In this document: one piece after another, positions 7,690-16,352 of the stretch | Position numbering within the stretch: the stretch's first letter is position 1 | How the letters are laid out: each line of letters starts with the position of its first letter | Assembly (NCBI GenBank): GCA_036961345.1 | Contig: JBALVT010000001.1 | Span: 30,938 to 94,937 of the forward strand | Length of the DNA: 64,000 nt | Source of the DNA: JBALVT01 sp036961345 | Lineage (GTDB): Bacteria; Pseudomonadota; Gammaproteobacteria; Pseudomonadales; Halieaceae | Reading direction: 5' to 3' | The notes under the pieces: model-generated | What the model saw: the letters and a program-made list of their open reading frames with translations, nothing else | Databases searched by the model: none | What the model was told of the DNA's origin: nothing | Translations under genes and position numbers: made by a program

Positions 7690-8808
7690 TTACAGCCAGA
7701 CCTCCAGGTTTTTCTGGCGGCCAATGTCTCTTGTGAGGGTCATGGAGAGAACTTCACTCATATCACACTGTGCCAATAACGCCTCGACTTCCTTGCGTTG
7801 GGGCTCACCCAAAGATAGGTAGTAATCTTGCACACGCTTCAGTAAATAGAAGCGAAACGGCTGTGCTAAAGCGTCAACCGCAACTCCGCGCAGTTCAAAA
7901 CTGCCAAAGCCCACGCCGCGCGGAACCTCCGTGCCAGAGCGCAGGTCATTTTGTTTGGCAAGCCAGTCGTTGATACAGAGGGCGGCGGCGCGTGTCTCTG
8001 GTATGAAATCGATAGCAATATGTTTTAGGGCATCGATTAGAGTCGGCGGTACTGTATCGTCACTTAAATAGGCCTCGTTGCGTACTTCAAACTCGCCACA
8101 ATCTGGCTCTGGTCTGTTCATGCGTTCAACCCAGCGAAACAATCGAATGGCCTTCGCCTGCATCAGCGCTAGTGCCTTAGGGTCTCTGCCCAGATGGGCA
8201 TAAAGGGGCGCCATTAATCCAAAGTCACCGACACAGGGCTTGCCGCCCAACAGGTAGGGGTGCTGGGCAAAGTGTGTGTCGAGCTTGGCAAGCAACTCTT
8301 CATAGAGAGATTCAACGAGTTCGGTAGTCGAGGGAGTAACACCGAAAGCTGCAGCTGCATTGCGCATCTGATCCATCATTTTTTTGGCATTTTCCTGCTG
8401 TTTTTCCCCGTGCGGTGCCAGTGTTTCGAAGTGAAAAGTGAGAAACTTCAGATTGTCGTCGGGAAAGTTCCAGCGGTAATGCATAGCTGGGCGCAACAAT
8501 CCCTCGGCGCCAATCACATCAAATAGCAGGCTGATGATATTGTGTTTCGGTGTTTTTGGTGAAAAGTTATTGCCACTGCTGTTCTCGAAATAATCCACAA
8601 TTGCCACGCCATCGCGAACCACCACACCAGCGGTAGTTTCTATGGTGGGGATACTGCGCCTGCCACCGGCAAGCGGCAGAACTTTTTCCTGATAGTGTGA
8701 CGAGACTGCCGATTCTTCCCGGTAGGGAATTTCGGCTTTAATAAGATAGCTTCTGGCGCGGCCGGTATACAGTGAGAGCGGTGATCCATACAGTGTAACA
8801 GCGCTCAT
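7690..8808 (-). CDS. Glutathione S-transferase-like protein, long form
   Basis: A 372-aa protein with an N-terminal thioredoxin-fold GST domain (VTLYGSPLSLYTGRARSYL, with RSIPTIET as the cis-proline strand) and an alpha-helical C-domain (HPYLLGGKPCVGDFGL, the GST capping box). It is about 150 residues longer than common GSTs, the extra being a C-terminal extension. It faces the aldo/keto reductase with a 4-bp gap between stop codons. A similar long GST lies at 15309-16352. Dehalogenation, isomerisation or ring-opening product conjugation are possible roles near oxygenases; none can be assigned. Confidence 0.85.
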   Translation of the reverse strand: MSAVTLYGSPLSLYTGRARSYLIKAEIPYREESAVSSHYQEKVLPLAGGRRSIPTIETTAGVVVRDGVAIVDYFENSSGNNFSPKTPKHNIISLLFDVIGAEGLLRPAMHYRWNFPDDNLKFLTFHFETLAPHGEKQQENAKKMMDQMRNAAAAFGVTPSTTELVESLYEELLAKLDTHFAQHPYLLGGKPCVGDFGLMAPLYAHLGRDPKALALMQAKAIRLFRWVERMNRPEPDCGEFEVRNEAYLSDDTVPPTLIDALKHIAIDFIPETRAAALCINDWLAKQNDLRSGTEVPRGVGFGSFELRGVAVDALAQPFRFYLLKRVQDYYLSLGEPQRKEVEALLAQCDMSEVLSMTLTRDIGRQKNLEVWL

Positions 8809-8854
8809 ACAGTGTCCTTGTGTGGCCTTCCTGGTACGCTATCGAAGCGTATAT

Positions 8855-10417
8855 TCATTTTTTCGCAGCTCCTCGTTTGGCCGTTGGTTTTTTCTTGCTG
8901 GCAGCGGGCTTTGTTTTAGCTTTTGGTTTGGGCTTGGTTTTAGCTTTGGGTTTTGCCTTTGCCAGCGGCTTTGCTTTGGCCTTTGCTTTGGGCTTGGAGA
9001 TTACAGTGGGTTTAAGCAGGCCTGCTGCATCCTCCAGTTCCACCAGTGCCTCTTCCATGTAGTCAATCAGGCGCTGTGCCTGGGGAATCGAGCGGCGGCA
9101 GGCGGTAATACCAAAATCAACATTTTTGTCATACGTTACCAGGGTAATGTTCAACGCCATACCATCCGTGATAATGGAAGCGGGGTAGGAACCGTCCATT
9201 CTGGCCCCGTTCCAATACATCGGTTGCTGTATCCCTGGCACATTGGAAATTGTGGTGTTGACGGAGGGTATCCGACTGGCGAGGCCAAGCGGCCCCATAA
9301 CCACAGCGGGCATCTGCATCACCATACTGATCAGTTGCACCTCGGCCGGCGACATATCTTTATAGAATGCTTTGCCTGCTCTTACCGAATCCTGAATTAT
9401 TAAAAAGCGTTTGGCCGGGTCCTTAATATTGGTGGCCAAATCTGCATTGATTGATGCCACAGCATTGCCCGAGTCAATATCCCCCTTCTGACGAACTGAG
9501 ACGGGTACCATCGCTTTAAGCGACTGCTCGGGCAGTTCGGCATGGTTCTGCATGTAAGTTCTTAATGCGCCCGCGCACATTGCTAGCACTGCATCGTTAA
9601 AAGTTCCGTCAAAAGCGCGGCCCACGGCACGAATTCTGTCGAAGGACCACGACTGTGCGACAAAGCGACGCGCGCCATCTATTGAGCTATTTATAGAAGT
9701 GCGCGGAACCTGACGAAAGGGTAGCGCTAGTGCGCCGCCGCGACCCGCCCAGGTCATGGTGAAACGTTTCAATGCTCCATACACCTGCGTGCCGGTATCA
9801 AACCTTGCTTTAAGTTTGTCGGCAACATTGCGTATTTCCGCATCGCTAAAATCTTTCGTCTGTGTGTAACCCAGGCTCTCTCTGTAACGTTCCCAGGCCG
9901 GCAGCGATAGGGGTGAATCCATCAAACGAGAATCGGGGTTTGGTGACAACATACAGCGCGCGACGTGCATAGCGCGTGCACCGTCAACTGCAGCGTGGTG
10001 GGTCTTGGTATAGACGGCAAACTGCCTGTTCTGCAGGCCCTCTATCAGGTGTATTTCCCATAGCGGGCGTTGGCGGTCCAGCAAAGTACCATGCAGACGC
10101 GATATCAGATTAAAAAGCTCGCGGTAGCGTCCCGGTTTTGGTAGTGCCGAGTGGCGGATGTGGTATTCGATATCCAGTGCGGGGTCTGGCTCCCAGTAGG
10201 CTGGCCCCGCTAACCCCAGGGGGCCGGTTTTCAGGCGGTCGCCAAAGGGCGGTAGAAATGTATCGAGGTCCTTCAGATTATCGGCCAGGCTGTGCAGAAA
10301 TTCCTGTTCATTGGCGCCATCAGGGAGCGTATACAGGCTGATCCCGCCAACATGCATAGGCGTTTCCCGGTTTTCGGACAGTAGGAACGCGGTGTCTACT
10401 AAGCTCAGTTTTTTCAT
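8855..10417 (-). CDS. Wax ester synthase / diacylglycerol acyltransferase (WS/DGAT) with lysine-rich tail
   Basis: A 520-aa bifunctional acyltransferase. The active-site motif HHxxxDG is present as HHAAVDG (H140, H141, D145). Other family landmarks include the N-terminal SLVDTAFL, PLWEIHLIEGL, and a C-terminal ISNVPGI. These enzymes esterify fatty alcohols or diacylglycerol with acyl-CoA to make storage lipid. Residues 475-520 are almost wholly Lys, Ala, Pro and Thr (many PKAK-type units), an extension outside the catalytic domain that resembles histone-H1-like or PhaF-like tails. The gene is monocistronic as far as can be seen; the gap upstream is 315 bp. Confidence 0.93.
   Translation of the reverse strand: MKKLSLVDTAFLLSENRETPMHVGGISLYTLPDGANEQEFLHSLADNLKDLDTFLPPFGDRLKTGPLGLAGPAYWEPDPALDIEYHIRHSALPKPGRYRELFNLISRLHGTLLDRQRPLWEIHLIEGLQNRQFAVYTKTHHAAVDGARAMHVARCMLSPNPDSRLMDSPLSLPAWERYRESLGYTQTKDFSDAEIRNVADKLKARFDTGTQVYGALKRFTMTWAGRGGALALPFRQVPRTSINSSIDGARRFVAQSWSFDRIRAVGRAFDGTFNDAVLAMCAGALRTYMQNHAELPEQSLKAMVPVSVRQKGDIDSGNAVASINADLATNIKDPAKRFLIIQDSVRAGKAFYKDMSPAEVQLISMVMQMPAVVMGPLGLASRIPSVNTTISNVPGIQQPMYWNGARMDGSYPASIITDGMALNITLVTYDKNVDFGITACRRSIPQAQRLIDYMEEALVELEDAAGLLKPTVISKPKAKAKAKPLAKAKPKAKTKPKPKAKTKPAASKKKPTAKRGAAKK
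8858..8995 (-). repeat. Low-complexity Lys/Ala/Pro repeat coding for the WS/DGAT C-terminus
   Basis: This stretch encodes the last 46 residues of the WS/DGAT. The DNA consists of short, imperfect repeats of codons for K, A and P (for example KAKPKAKTKPKPK). The composition is strongly basic and unlike the rest of the protein. Confidence 0.8.
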
Positions 10418-10732
10418 AAATACCCATTGCAGCTTCTGCTGCGGCTGTATGTGTGACCGACGGTTGAGTATCGATTTGTCATCGAACTCAAGCCGGTGGA
10501 AATCGGATAAACGTTGTTCCTTATTGCCCGTACTTCCTGATTTTATTATGGTAATACGCGTGTCATTACGCCAACAAGGCCCCTGAGGTTAGCGCGGGGC
10601 CGAGCCAAGTTCTAAAGATAGCAGATACTTACGATATGTGCTCTGTCAAAGCGAGAAACGACTGTTCGGAGAATAGCCGTTGCCGACGGCTTCTACATTA
10701 TTTTCTCCTCTTACGAACTACCCCTGTCTGTC
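10418..10732. other. Intergenic gap between divergent WS/DGAT and metallopeptidase genes
   Basis: About 315 bp hold the two divergent promoters. The only clear structure is a GGCCCC (10578-10583) / GGGGCC (10596-10601) inverted repeat without a T-run, so it is not a convincing terminator. No additional open frame looks real. Confidence 0.5.
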
Positions 10733-11575
10733 ATGGTCGAAAAGTCCATGCTCAGATATTTCTTTCTGCTTATTACCATTACAGCTTCTTTTAATATTGA
10801 GGCCGATCCACAGTGGCGCTGGGAAGACCGATTTTCCAGCGGTGAGAAGGCTAAACTTCAGGACTGGGTCTTGCATGCCGAGCAGGGGCTGATCCGTCTT
10901 TTCGGGCCTTTACCTTATACCTACCGCGTGCACTATCATCGTATAACCCGAGGTAGTGGTCCTACGCCCTGGGCCCATACCGATAAACGATATGGCCGTT
11001 CCGTACATTTTCATGTCAACACGACGTATTCCCTGCAGGACTTTAATAGCGATTGGACGGCATCTCATGAGTTATCGCATCTGATGTTTCCTTACGTGGG
11101 CAGCAACGACCGGTGGTTTTCGGAGGGGCTGGGCAGTTATTTGCAATACCAAATTATGTACGCCAGCAATACGATCAGCTGGAATGAGGCAATCGATAAC
11201 CTGGAAGAACGATTTGGGGCCGCAAGCAAACAATCGGGCCACCACACCGCGTCTATCGTAGAGCTGAGCAATATGTCTGCTCGCAGTGTCTCTTCGGTGC
11301 GCTTGTACTGGGGGGGAGCGGCCTATTTCTTGATGGTAGACAAGGCGTTGTCTGATGAAAAAAAGCTGCGGTTCACAGAGCTTATTGCCACATATCTACA
11401 ATGCTGTGTGTACCAGAAGTCCCGTAGTGCCTGGGAGATGATGGAGCTATTCAATCGTATTTCAGACAGCGATATCTTCACTCGAATTTATGAGCAAACG
11501 GTGATGCGTAGTGGTTTTCCAGATTCGGCTAACGGTTTGGCCTGGTTGCGCGAAAATCCACCGCAGATTCAGTGA
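10733..11575 (+). CDS. Secreted gluzincin-like metallopeptidase
   Basis: A 280-aa protein with a hydrophobic N-terminal signal (MLRYFFLLITITASFNIEA, starting at the second ATG, 10748, which may be the true start). The zinc motif is HELSH, followed about 20 residues later by WFSEGLGSYLQ, which supplies the third, glutamate ligand as in M1/M61-type gluzincins. The protein is short for those families and lacks an obvious exopeptidase or PDZ domain. Two Cys pairs (for example LQCCVYQ) fit an extracytoplasmic location. Its substrate and any link to neighbouring catabolic genes are unknown. Confidence 0.75.
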   Translation: MVEKSMLRYFFLLITITASFNIEADPQWRWEDRFSSGEKAKLQDWVLHAEQGLIRLFGPLPYTYRVHYHRITRGSGPTPWAHTDKRYGRSVHFHVNTTYSLQDFNSDWTASHELSHLMFPYVGSNDRWFSEGLGSYLQYQIMYASNTISWNEAIDNLEERFGAASKQSGHHTASIVELSNMSARSVSSVRLYWGGAAYFLMVDKALSDEKKLRFTELIATYLQCCVYQKSRSAWEMMELFNRISDSDIFTRIYEQTVMRSGFPDSANGLAWLRENPPQIQ

Positions 11576-11771
11576 CGCTGTTCCTGTGAGTCCAGAAGTA
11601 GACTATATCCCGATAGATTTTTCCCCTTGAAGTCATTTACTTTTAAGAAATATAATGACATCATCTGTGCCAGAACATAATTTGAGTGCCAGGTTCACCG
11701 CAGAGTGGATTCGTAGCTCTTAATCGCTCCTCCGTAAATATTTTGTGATAGTTGAAACTCGGGACGAACTA

Positions 11772-13445
11772 ATGCTGAAGAAAATCCTCGTATCTCTCGT
11801 ATTATTTGTTCTGGCCGCGGGTGGTTTAGCCTGGGTCAAGCGTGTGGATTTGATGCTTGCCATGGTCAAAATGAAGAGTGACGGGGAGTATGTGGTTGCC
11901 CCTAATCGCCAGCTCGGCTGGAAGCAGGGGCCGCAAGAGGCCACGTCGGATCCGGCCGAGCGACCACCGAATATCATCCTGATAGTGGCAGATGATCTGG
12001 GTTTTAATGACATTTCGACCTTCGGCGGCGGTGTTGCCGGCGGCCGTGTACAAACCCCCAATATCGATCAGCTTGCCGCAGATGGCGCTATTTATAGCCA
12101 GTCCTACGCCGGCAATGCCACCTGTGCACCGTCCCGCGCAATGATAATGACCGGGCGTTACCCCACGCGCACAGGTTTCGAGTTTACCCCGACACCCTCC
12201 GGCATGGGCCCGATGGTAGGTATGATTAGCGATAGTCTGGACAGCGGTTTACCAAAATCTATGATGAACGAGGCGGCGAATGAGAGTGAGCTGTCCTATG
12301 AAGAGCAGGGCTTGCCCAGCTCCGAGGTCACCATTGCCGAAGTGTTGCGCGACAAGGGTTATTACACCGCCCATATTGGCAAGTGGCACCTGGGTAGAAA
12401 AGAGGGCTTTGCGCCGATTGACCAGGGTTTCGATGACAGCCTACTGATGGCCAGTGGCCTTTATTTGCCAGAAGACGACGCCAATGTCGTCAATGCCAAG
12501 CTGGATTTTGACCCTATAGATAATTTCCTGTGGGCCCGGCTAACTTACGCGGCATCTTTCAATAACCGCGGTGACGAGCGCTTCGAGCCCGGTGGTTATC
12601 TCACAGACTACTGGACGGATGAGTCAATCAAGGTGATCGAGGCCAACAAAAACCGGCCTTTCTTTCTGTACCTTGCTCACTGGGGTACACATACGCCCCT
12701 GCAGGCCACAAAAGAAGACTATGAAGCGGTTGGTGACATTCAGCCGCACCGTTTGCGGGTTTACGCGGCAATGATACGCGCGCTCGACCGCAGTGTTGGG
12801 CGTATTATGGCAAGCCTTGAAGCGCAGGGCCTGTCCGAGAATACCATTGTGATGTTTACCAGTGACAATGGTGGCCCGGGTTACATCGGTCTGCCCGAGG
12901 TTAACGCGCCATTTCGTGGCTGGAAGATTACCAACTTCGAAGGTGGGCTGCGCGTTCCAATGTTTGTGAAATGGCCGGCGCAGATTGCAGCCGGATCTCA
13001 GGTGCAGACGCCTGTTGCCCATATAGACCTTATGCCGACGCTGGCAAATGCAGCGCAGGCAGCGATGCCTGAGGGTGTTGCCATCGATGGTTTGGACATT
13101 TTGCCGCTACTGAGTGAGACGGGTGCGGCGGCCTGGCAACGCGAAACACTGTTCTGGCAAAGTGGCTATTACCGGGTGGTGCGCCATGGCGACTGGAAGC
13201 TGCAAATCTCCGATCGGCCCAATAAAAACTGGCTGTACAATCTGGCAGTAGATCCTACGGAGCAGACTAATCTGGCGGCATCCGAACCAGAGAAATTGCG
13301 TGAGTTGCAGGCTCTACTGGACGCGCATAAAGCCGCCGCACGAGCGCCACTGTATCCCTATGTAATTGAGGCCCCGGTGGCGGTTGATAAAACCCGTGCA
13401 GAACACGTGGAACCCGGTGATGAATATATTTACTGGCCCAACTAG
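11772..13445 (+). CDS. Arylsulfatase-type sulfatase (formylglycine-dependent), membrane-anchored or secreted
   Basis: A 557-aa sulfatase of the alkaline-phosphatase superfamily. The N-terminus MLKKILVSLVLFVLAAGGLAW is a signal or anchor. Metal-binding IVADDLGFND is followed by CAPSRAMIMTGR, where C118 is the residue converted to formylglycine (CxPSR). HIGKWHLG and FTSDNGGPGY carry further active-site residues. The frame is open to 11745, but ATG 11772 starts the signal peptide. It heads a plus-strand gene run through 16352. Substrate could be an aryl, steroid or polysaccharide sulfate; no sulfatase-maturing enzyme is in the window. Confidence 0.93.
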   Translation: MLKKILVSLVLFVLAAGGLAWVKRVDLMLAMVKMKSDGEYVVAPNRQLGWKQGPQEATSDPAERPPNIILIVADDLGFNDISTFGGGVAGGRVQTPNIDQLAADGAIYSQSYAGNATCAPSRAMIMTGRYPTRTGFEFTPTPSGMGPMVGMISDSLDSGLPKSMMNEAANESELSYEEQGLPSSEVTIAEVLRDKGYYTAHIGKWHLGRKEGFAPIDQGFDDSLLMASGLYLPEDDANVVNAKLDFDPIDNFLWARLTYAASFNNRGDERFEPGGYLTDYWTDESIKVIEANKNRPFFLYLAHWGTHTPLQATKEDYEAVGDIQPHRLRVYAAMIRALDRSVGRIMASLEAQGLSENTIVMFTSDNGGPGYIGLPEVNAPFRGWKITNFEGGLRVPMFVKWPAQIAAGSQVQTPVAHIDLMPTLANAAQAAMPEGVAIDGLDILPLLSETGAAAWQRETLFWQSGYYRVVRHGDWKLQISDRPNKNWLYNLAVDPTEQTNLAASEPEKLRELQALLDAHKAAARAPLYPYVIEAPVAVDKTRAEHVEPGDEYIYWPN

Positions 13446-13471
13446 GCAGGATAGGAAAGGAGTACTACGTT

Positions 13472-13654
13472 ATGAATACAGCTACGAAATCACTCGATGA
13501 ATCGCTGGTATTGCCAGAAGGTGGTGTGTTAAAACGTATCGAACTGCGCGAGCCTTGGGTAGTGCCGTTGCCTACGCCGACCCGTACTTTTTTCTGGTTT
13601 AATCAGGGTATGCGCAGTTTTCAGGGGCTGGTCACACTGCCCGAATCGATCTAA
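13472..13654 (+). CDS. Small protein of unknown function (60 aa)
   Basis: A short frame with a good ribosome-binding site (AAAGGAG 9 nt before the ATG), placed 26 bp after the sulfatase and 32 bp before the next gene. It has no membrane segment or signal peptide. The central part is proline- and aromatic-rich (VVPLPTPTRTFFWFNQGM). I do not recognise a family. Spacing and ribosome-binding site make it a credible real gene of the operon; it may serve as a small partner of one of the flanking enzymes, but nothing in the sequence shows this. Confidence 0.6.
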   Translation: MNTATKSLDESLVLPEGGVLKRIELREPWVVPLPTPTRTFFWFNQGMRSFQGLVTLPESI

Positions 13655-13686
13655 CACTTTTTTATTCATTATCAGGAGTTAAAAAA

Positions 13687-13977
13687 ATGGCCATTGGAGT
13701 CGTAGCAACCCTCACCATTCAGCAAGGTAAAAATGAAGCCTTCGAACAGGCGTTTTTAGCACTTGCAGAACAGGTGCGTATTAACGAGCCGGGCAACATT
13801 TTCTACATACTGCACCGCAGCAAAACAGATCCCCAGGTGTATAAGGTACTGGAGCAGTATCACAGCGAAGCCGATCTGGATGCTCACGGCAAAACAACGC
13901 ATTTTGCGGAGGCGAACAAGGTGCTGGCGCCGCTGGTTGCTGCTGCGCCCGTTGTCGAAGTACTTGATACCGTTTAG
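13687..13977 (+). CDS. ABM-domain (antibiotic biosynthesis monooxygenase-like) protein
   Basis: A 96-aa dimeric alpha/beta-barrel-type protein: VVATLTIQQGKNEAFEQAF at the start, INEPGNIFYILHRS in the middle, and HGKTTHFAEANKVLAPL near the end, the standard ABM/YgiN pattern with its conserved His. Members act as cofactor-less quinol monooxygenases or as small-molecule binding proteins. It is preceded by CAGGAG and sits 20 bp before the next gene. Together with the sulfatase and GST it suggests handling of a phenolic or quinone compound. Confidence 0.85.
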   Translation: MAIGVVATLTIQQGKNEAFEQAFLALAEQVRINEPGNIFYILHRSKTDPQVYKVLEQYHSEADLDAHGKTTHFAEANKVLAPLVAAAPVVEVLDTV

Positions 13978-13996
13978 TTTTTTTAGGGTTAAAGTG

Positions 13997-14851
13997 ATGA
14001 GAAAGAAGATCCTGGTTGCGCTAGGTGTTTTGGTATTGGTTGCTGGCACATTTGCGCTGGCATTACCGACTGTTTTACACAAGGCGGGTCTGCATCCGGA
14101 ATATAACGGAGTAAAAGTTCAGCTTCCCCCGGGTAAGAAGGCGTTGGTTATTACCACCAGCCACGGTGTGCTGGCGCCTCCAGGCGAAACCCAGGGAAAA
14201 CCGTCCGGGGTGATGGCATCAGAGATGACTCACCCGTATTACAATTTCCTGGATGCCGGCATGCAGGTAGATGTGGCCAGTATCAAAGGCGGGAAAATCC
14301 CCGTTGATCCGCAAACGCTTCAATACATGATTGTTACGCCCGACGACAAGCGCTTCCTGGAGGATCCCGCCTTCCAGGCCAAGGTCAACAATTCGCTGCG
14401 AATAGATGATGTTGATTTCACCCAATACGACATTATTTTTCTGGCCGGCGGCTGGGGAGCCGCCTATGACCTGGGCTATTCCACGGTGCTGGCGGAAAAA
14501 ATATCACAAGCTTACTACGCCGACACGCCCGTTATCGGCGGTGTTTGTCACGGCGTGCTGGGCCTCATCAACGCCAAAGATCGCGATGGAAACGCTCTCA
14601 TAGCGGGGCGCCGGATGACTGGCGTTAGCGACAAACAGATAAAGGAGTTGGGCATTGAAATAACCCCCCAGCATCCGGAAACTGAATTGAGAAAGGCGGG
14701 TGTTATCTATGAAAGCCAAAGTGCATTCCGTGACTTTTTTGCAACCCATGTGGTTGTCGATGACGAGCGGCGTTTTGTTACGGGGCAGAACCAAAACTCC
14801 GGTCATGAGACTGCGCAAAAAATGATGGCGATTATTGCAGGCAACGAATAG
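13997..14851 (+). CDS. DJ-1/PfpI family protein with N-terminal membrane signal
   Basis: A 284-aa class I glutamine-amidotransferase-like protein. The nucleophile elbow is IGGVCHGVLGL, with the Cys-His pair typical of Hsp31/PfpI-like enzymes, and YDIIFLAGGWGAAYDLG precedes it. The first 25 residues form a signal peptide or anchor, which is unusual because most family members are cytoplasmic. ATG 13997 was chosen since it starts this hydrophobic segment. Glyoxalase III-type or deglycase/chaperone activity is typical of the family; the export signal suggests a periplasmic or membrane role here. Confidence 0.85.
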   Translation: MRKKILVALGVLVLVAGTFALALPTVLHKAGLHPEYNGVKVQLPPGKKALVITTSHGVLAPPGETQGKPSGVMASEMTHPYYNFLDAGMQVDVASIKGGKIPVDPQTLQYMIVTPDDKRFLEDPAFQAKVNNSLRIDDVDFTQYDIIFLAGGWGAAYDLGYSTVLAEKISQAYYADTPVIGGVCHGVLGLINAKDRDGNALIAGRRMTGVSDKQIKELGIEITPQHPETELRKAGVIYESQSAFRDFFATHVVVDDERRFVTGQNQNSGHETAQKMMAIIAGNE

Positions 14852-14877
14852 GGCCTAATAGGCAGGAGGAATTCGGT

Positions 14878-15282
14878 ATGGAATACAGCAATGCGGTTAT
14901 GCCAAATCAAGAACAGATGGAGGGCTTTTTGGCGCCCGACGACGGCTCGGTCATCTACATGGTGAATTTGCTGAAGTACAAAGAAAAGGCGGAGTATGCG
15001 GACGGCCGGGAAACTGCGCTTAGCGGTCGCGAGGCTTACGCCCTGTATACCGCTGGCGTGGAAAAATGCCTGGCCGAGGTAGGCGGGGGGGTGGAATTTA
15101 AAGGGCATGTAAAAAGGCTAATGCTTGGCAGTGTTGAAGACTTGTGGGACGACGTGGCGATAGCGCGATACCCAAGTCGCACAGCTATGCTGCAAATGAT
15201 GCAGCTGCCCCAGATGCAGGAAATTGGCGAGCACCGCGCCGCTGGCCTGGCCGGTCAGCTCAATATAGAAACGGTCGAATAA
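14878..15282 (+). CDS. DUF1330-type small dimeric barrel protein
   Basis: A 134-aa protein with the ferredoxin-like dimeric barrel pattern: SVIYMVNLLKYKEKA, then GREAYALYTAGVEKCLAEVGG, DDVAIARYPSRTAMLQMM and a final HRAAGLAGQ. This is the DUF1330 layout. AGGAGG precedes the ATG. It lies between the DJ-1-like and GST genes on the same strand. Biochemical function of the family is mostly unknown; it is often near oxygenases and isomerases. Confidence 0.82.
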   Translation: MEYSNAVMPNQEQMEGFLAPDDGSVIYMVNLLKYKEKAEYADGRETALSGREAYALYTAGVEKCLAEVGGGVEFKGHVKRLMLGSVEDLWDDVAIARYPSRTAMLQMMQLPQMQEIGEHRAAGLAGQLNIETVE

Positions 15283-15308
15283 GTGAATCCATAGGAGTAG
15301 TGCCGATT

Positions 15309-16352
15309 ATGTCATCACCAGAACGAATCAAGCTGATTGGCGCCACGCCGTCGCCTTACACCCAGAAGATGTTGGCGTTGCTGCGCTACCGTCACATTCC
15401 CTACAATATGATGTGGGGGCAGCCTGAGGAAATACTGTCGGCTATGGGTATAGCAGCACCTAAGCCAGGCCTTCTTCCTACATTTATACTCGATGATGAA
15501 AATGGCGAAGCGCGTGCGGTATGTGATTCAACACCGATAATCCGTAGGCTGGAGAAAATGTATCCGGAGCGCTCTGTTTTGCCGGCTGATCCGGCGGTTG
15601 CGTTCATCGACTACTTGATCGAGGATTTCGGTGATGAGTGGTGCACCAAATATATGTTCCATTACCGTTGGTATCCCCAGGAGGATGCCGACAACGCCGG
15701 TACGCAGTTACCCCTGGGCTATGATGTAAGCCTTGCTGCGGCCGATCATAAAACACTAAAAAAGCATTTTTCTGAGCGCCAGATAAGCCGCCTGTATGTG
15801 GTGGGTTCCAACGACACCACCGCGCCAATTATTGATGCGAGTTATCGTCGTTTTTTGACTGCGATGGAGAATCACCTGGCGAGTCAGCCTTTTATGCTTG
15901 GTTACCGGCCGGGTGCGGGCGATTTTGCCCTGCATGGCCAATTGACCCAGCTGGTGGGTTTTGATCCCACCCCACGTGCAATTGCGCATGAGGTGTCTCC
16001 GCGTACCGTAGCCTGGGTAGATCGTATGTCCGATTTGAGTGGTCTTGAGCCCGCCAAGGATGGCTGGAACGTTCTCGAGCAGGCCCCCGATAGCCTGCGC
16101 GAAATTCTCAATGAGGTCGGCAGAATGTACGCACCGGCGCTGCTGGCGAATTTGAAAGCTGTGCAGGCGGGTGAAAAAAACTGGGAGTCTCAAATAGACG
16201 GCGGGACCTGGACGCAGCAGACATTCCCCTACCAGGCCAAGTGCCTGAAGTGGATTAACGAGCAGTATCAGGCGCTGAGTGATTCTGACCGTGCCCGGGT
16301 AGACACCGTGCTTGCCGGTACCGGGTGTGAGGCATTGTTGATCGGGGTTTAG
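15309..16352 (+). CDS. Glutathione S-transferase-like protein, long form
   Basis: A 347-aa protein with an N-terminal GST thioredoxin-like domain (LIGATPSPYTQKMLALLRYR, cis-Pro region GLLPTFIL, SNAIL-like DSTPIIRRLE) and a helical C-domain with FMLGYRPGAGDFALHGQL. A C-terminal extension of about 100 residues is shared in size and style with the GST at 7690-8808, so the two look like distant paralogs. Its stop overlaps that of the convergent LysR gene by 4 bp. The frame is open further upstream, but the ATG at 15309 gives the standard domain start. Confidence 0.85.
   Translation: MSSPERIKLIGATPSPYTQKMLALLRYRHIPYNMMWGQPEEILSAMGIAAPKPGLLPTFILDDENGEARAVCDSTPIIRRLEKMYPERSVLPADPAVAFIDYLIEDFGDEWCTKYMFHYRWYPQEDADNAGTQLPLGYDVSLAAADHKTLKKHFSERQISRLYVVGSNDTTAPIIDASYRRFLTAMENHLASQPFMLGYRPGAGDFALHGQLTQLVGFDPTPRAIAHEVSPRTVAWVDRMSDLSGLEPAKDGWNVLEQAPDSLREILNEVGRMYAPALLANLKAVQAGEKNWESQIDGGTWTQQTFPYQAKCLKWINEQYQALSDSDRARVDTVLAGTGCEALLIGV

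Noticed and set aside
8822..9403. 193-codon plus-strand frame opposite the WS/DGAT 3' end
   Set aside because: It is the mirror of the Lys/Ala-rich repeat coding region; composition (runs of F, G, L and C) is that of an antisense shadow.
10578..10601. GGCCCC/GGGGCC inverted repeat as terminator
   Set aside because: No T-run follows on either strand and it lies in a divergent promoter gap, where no transcript should end.
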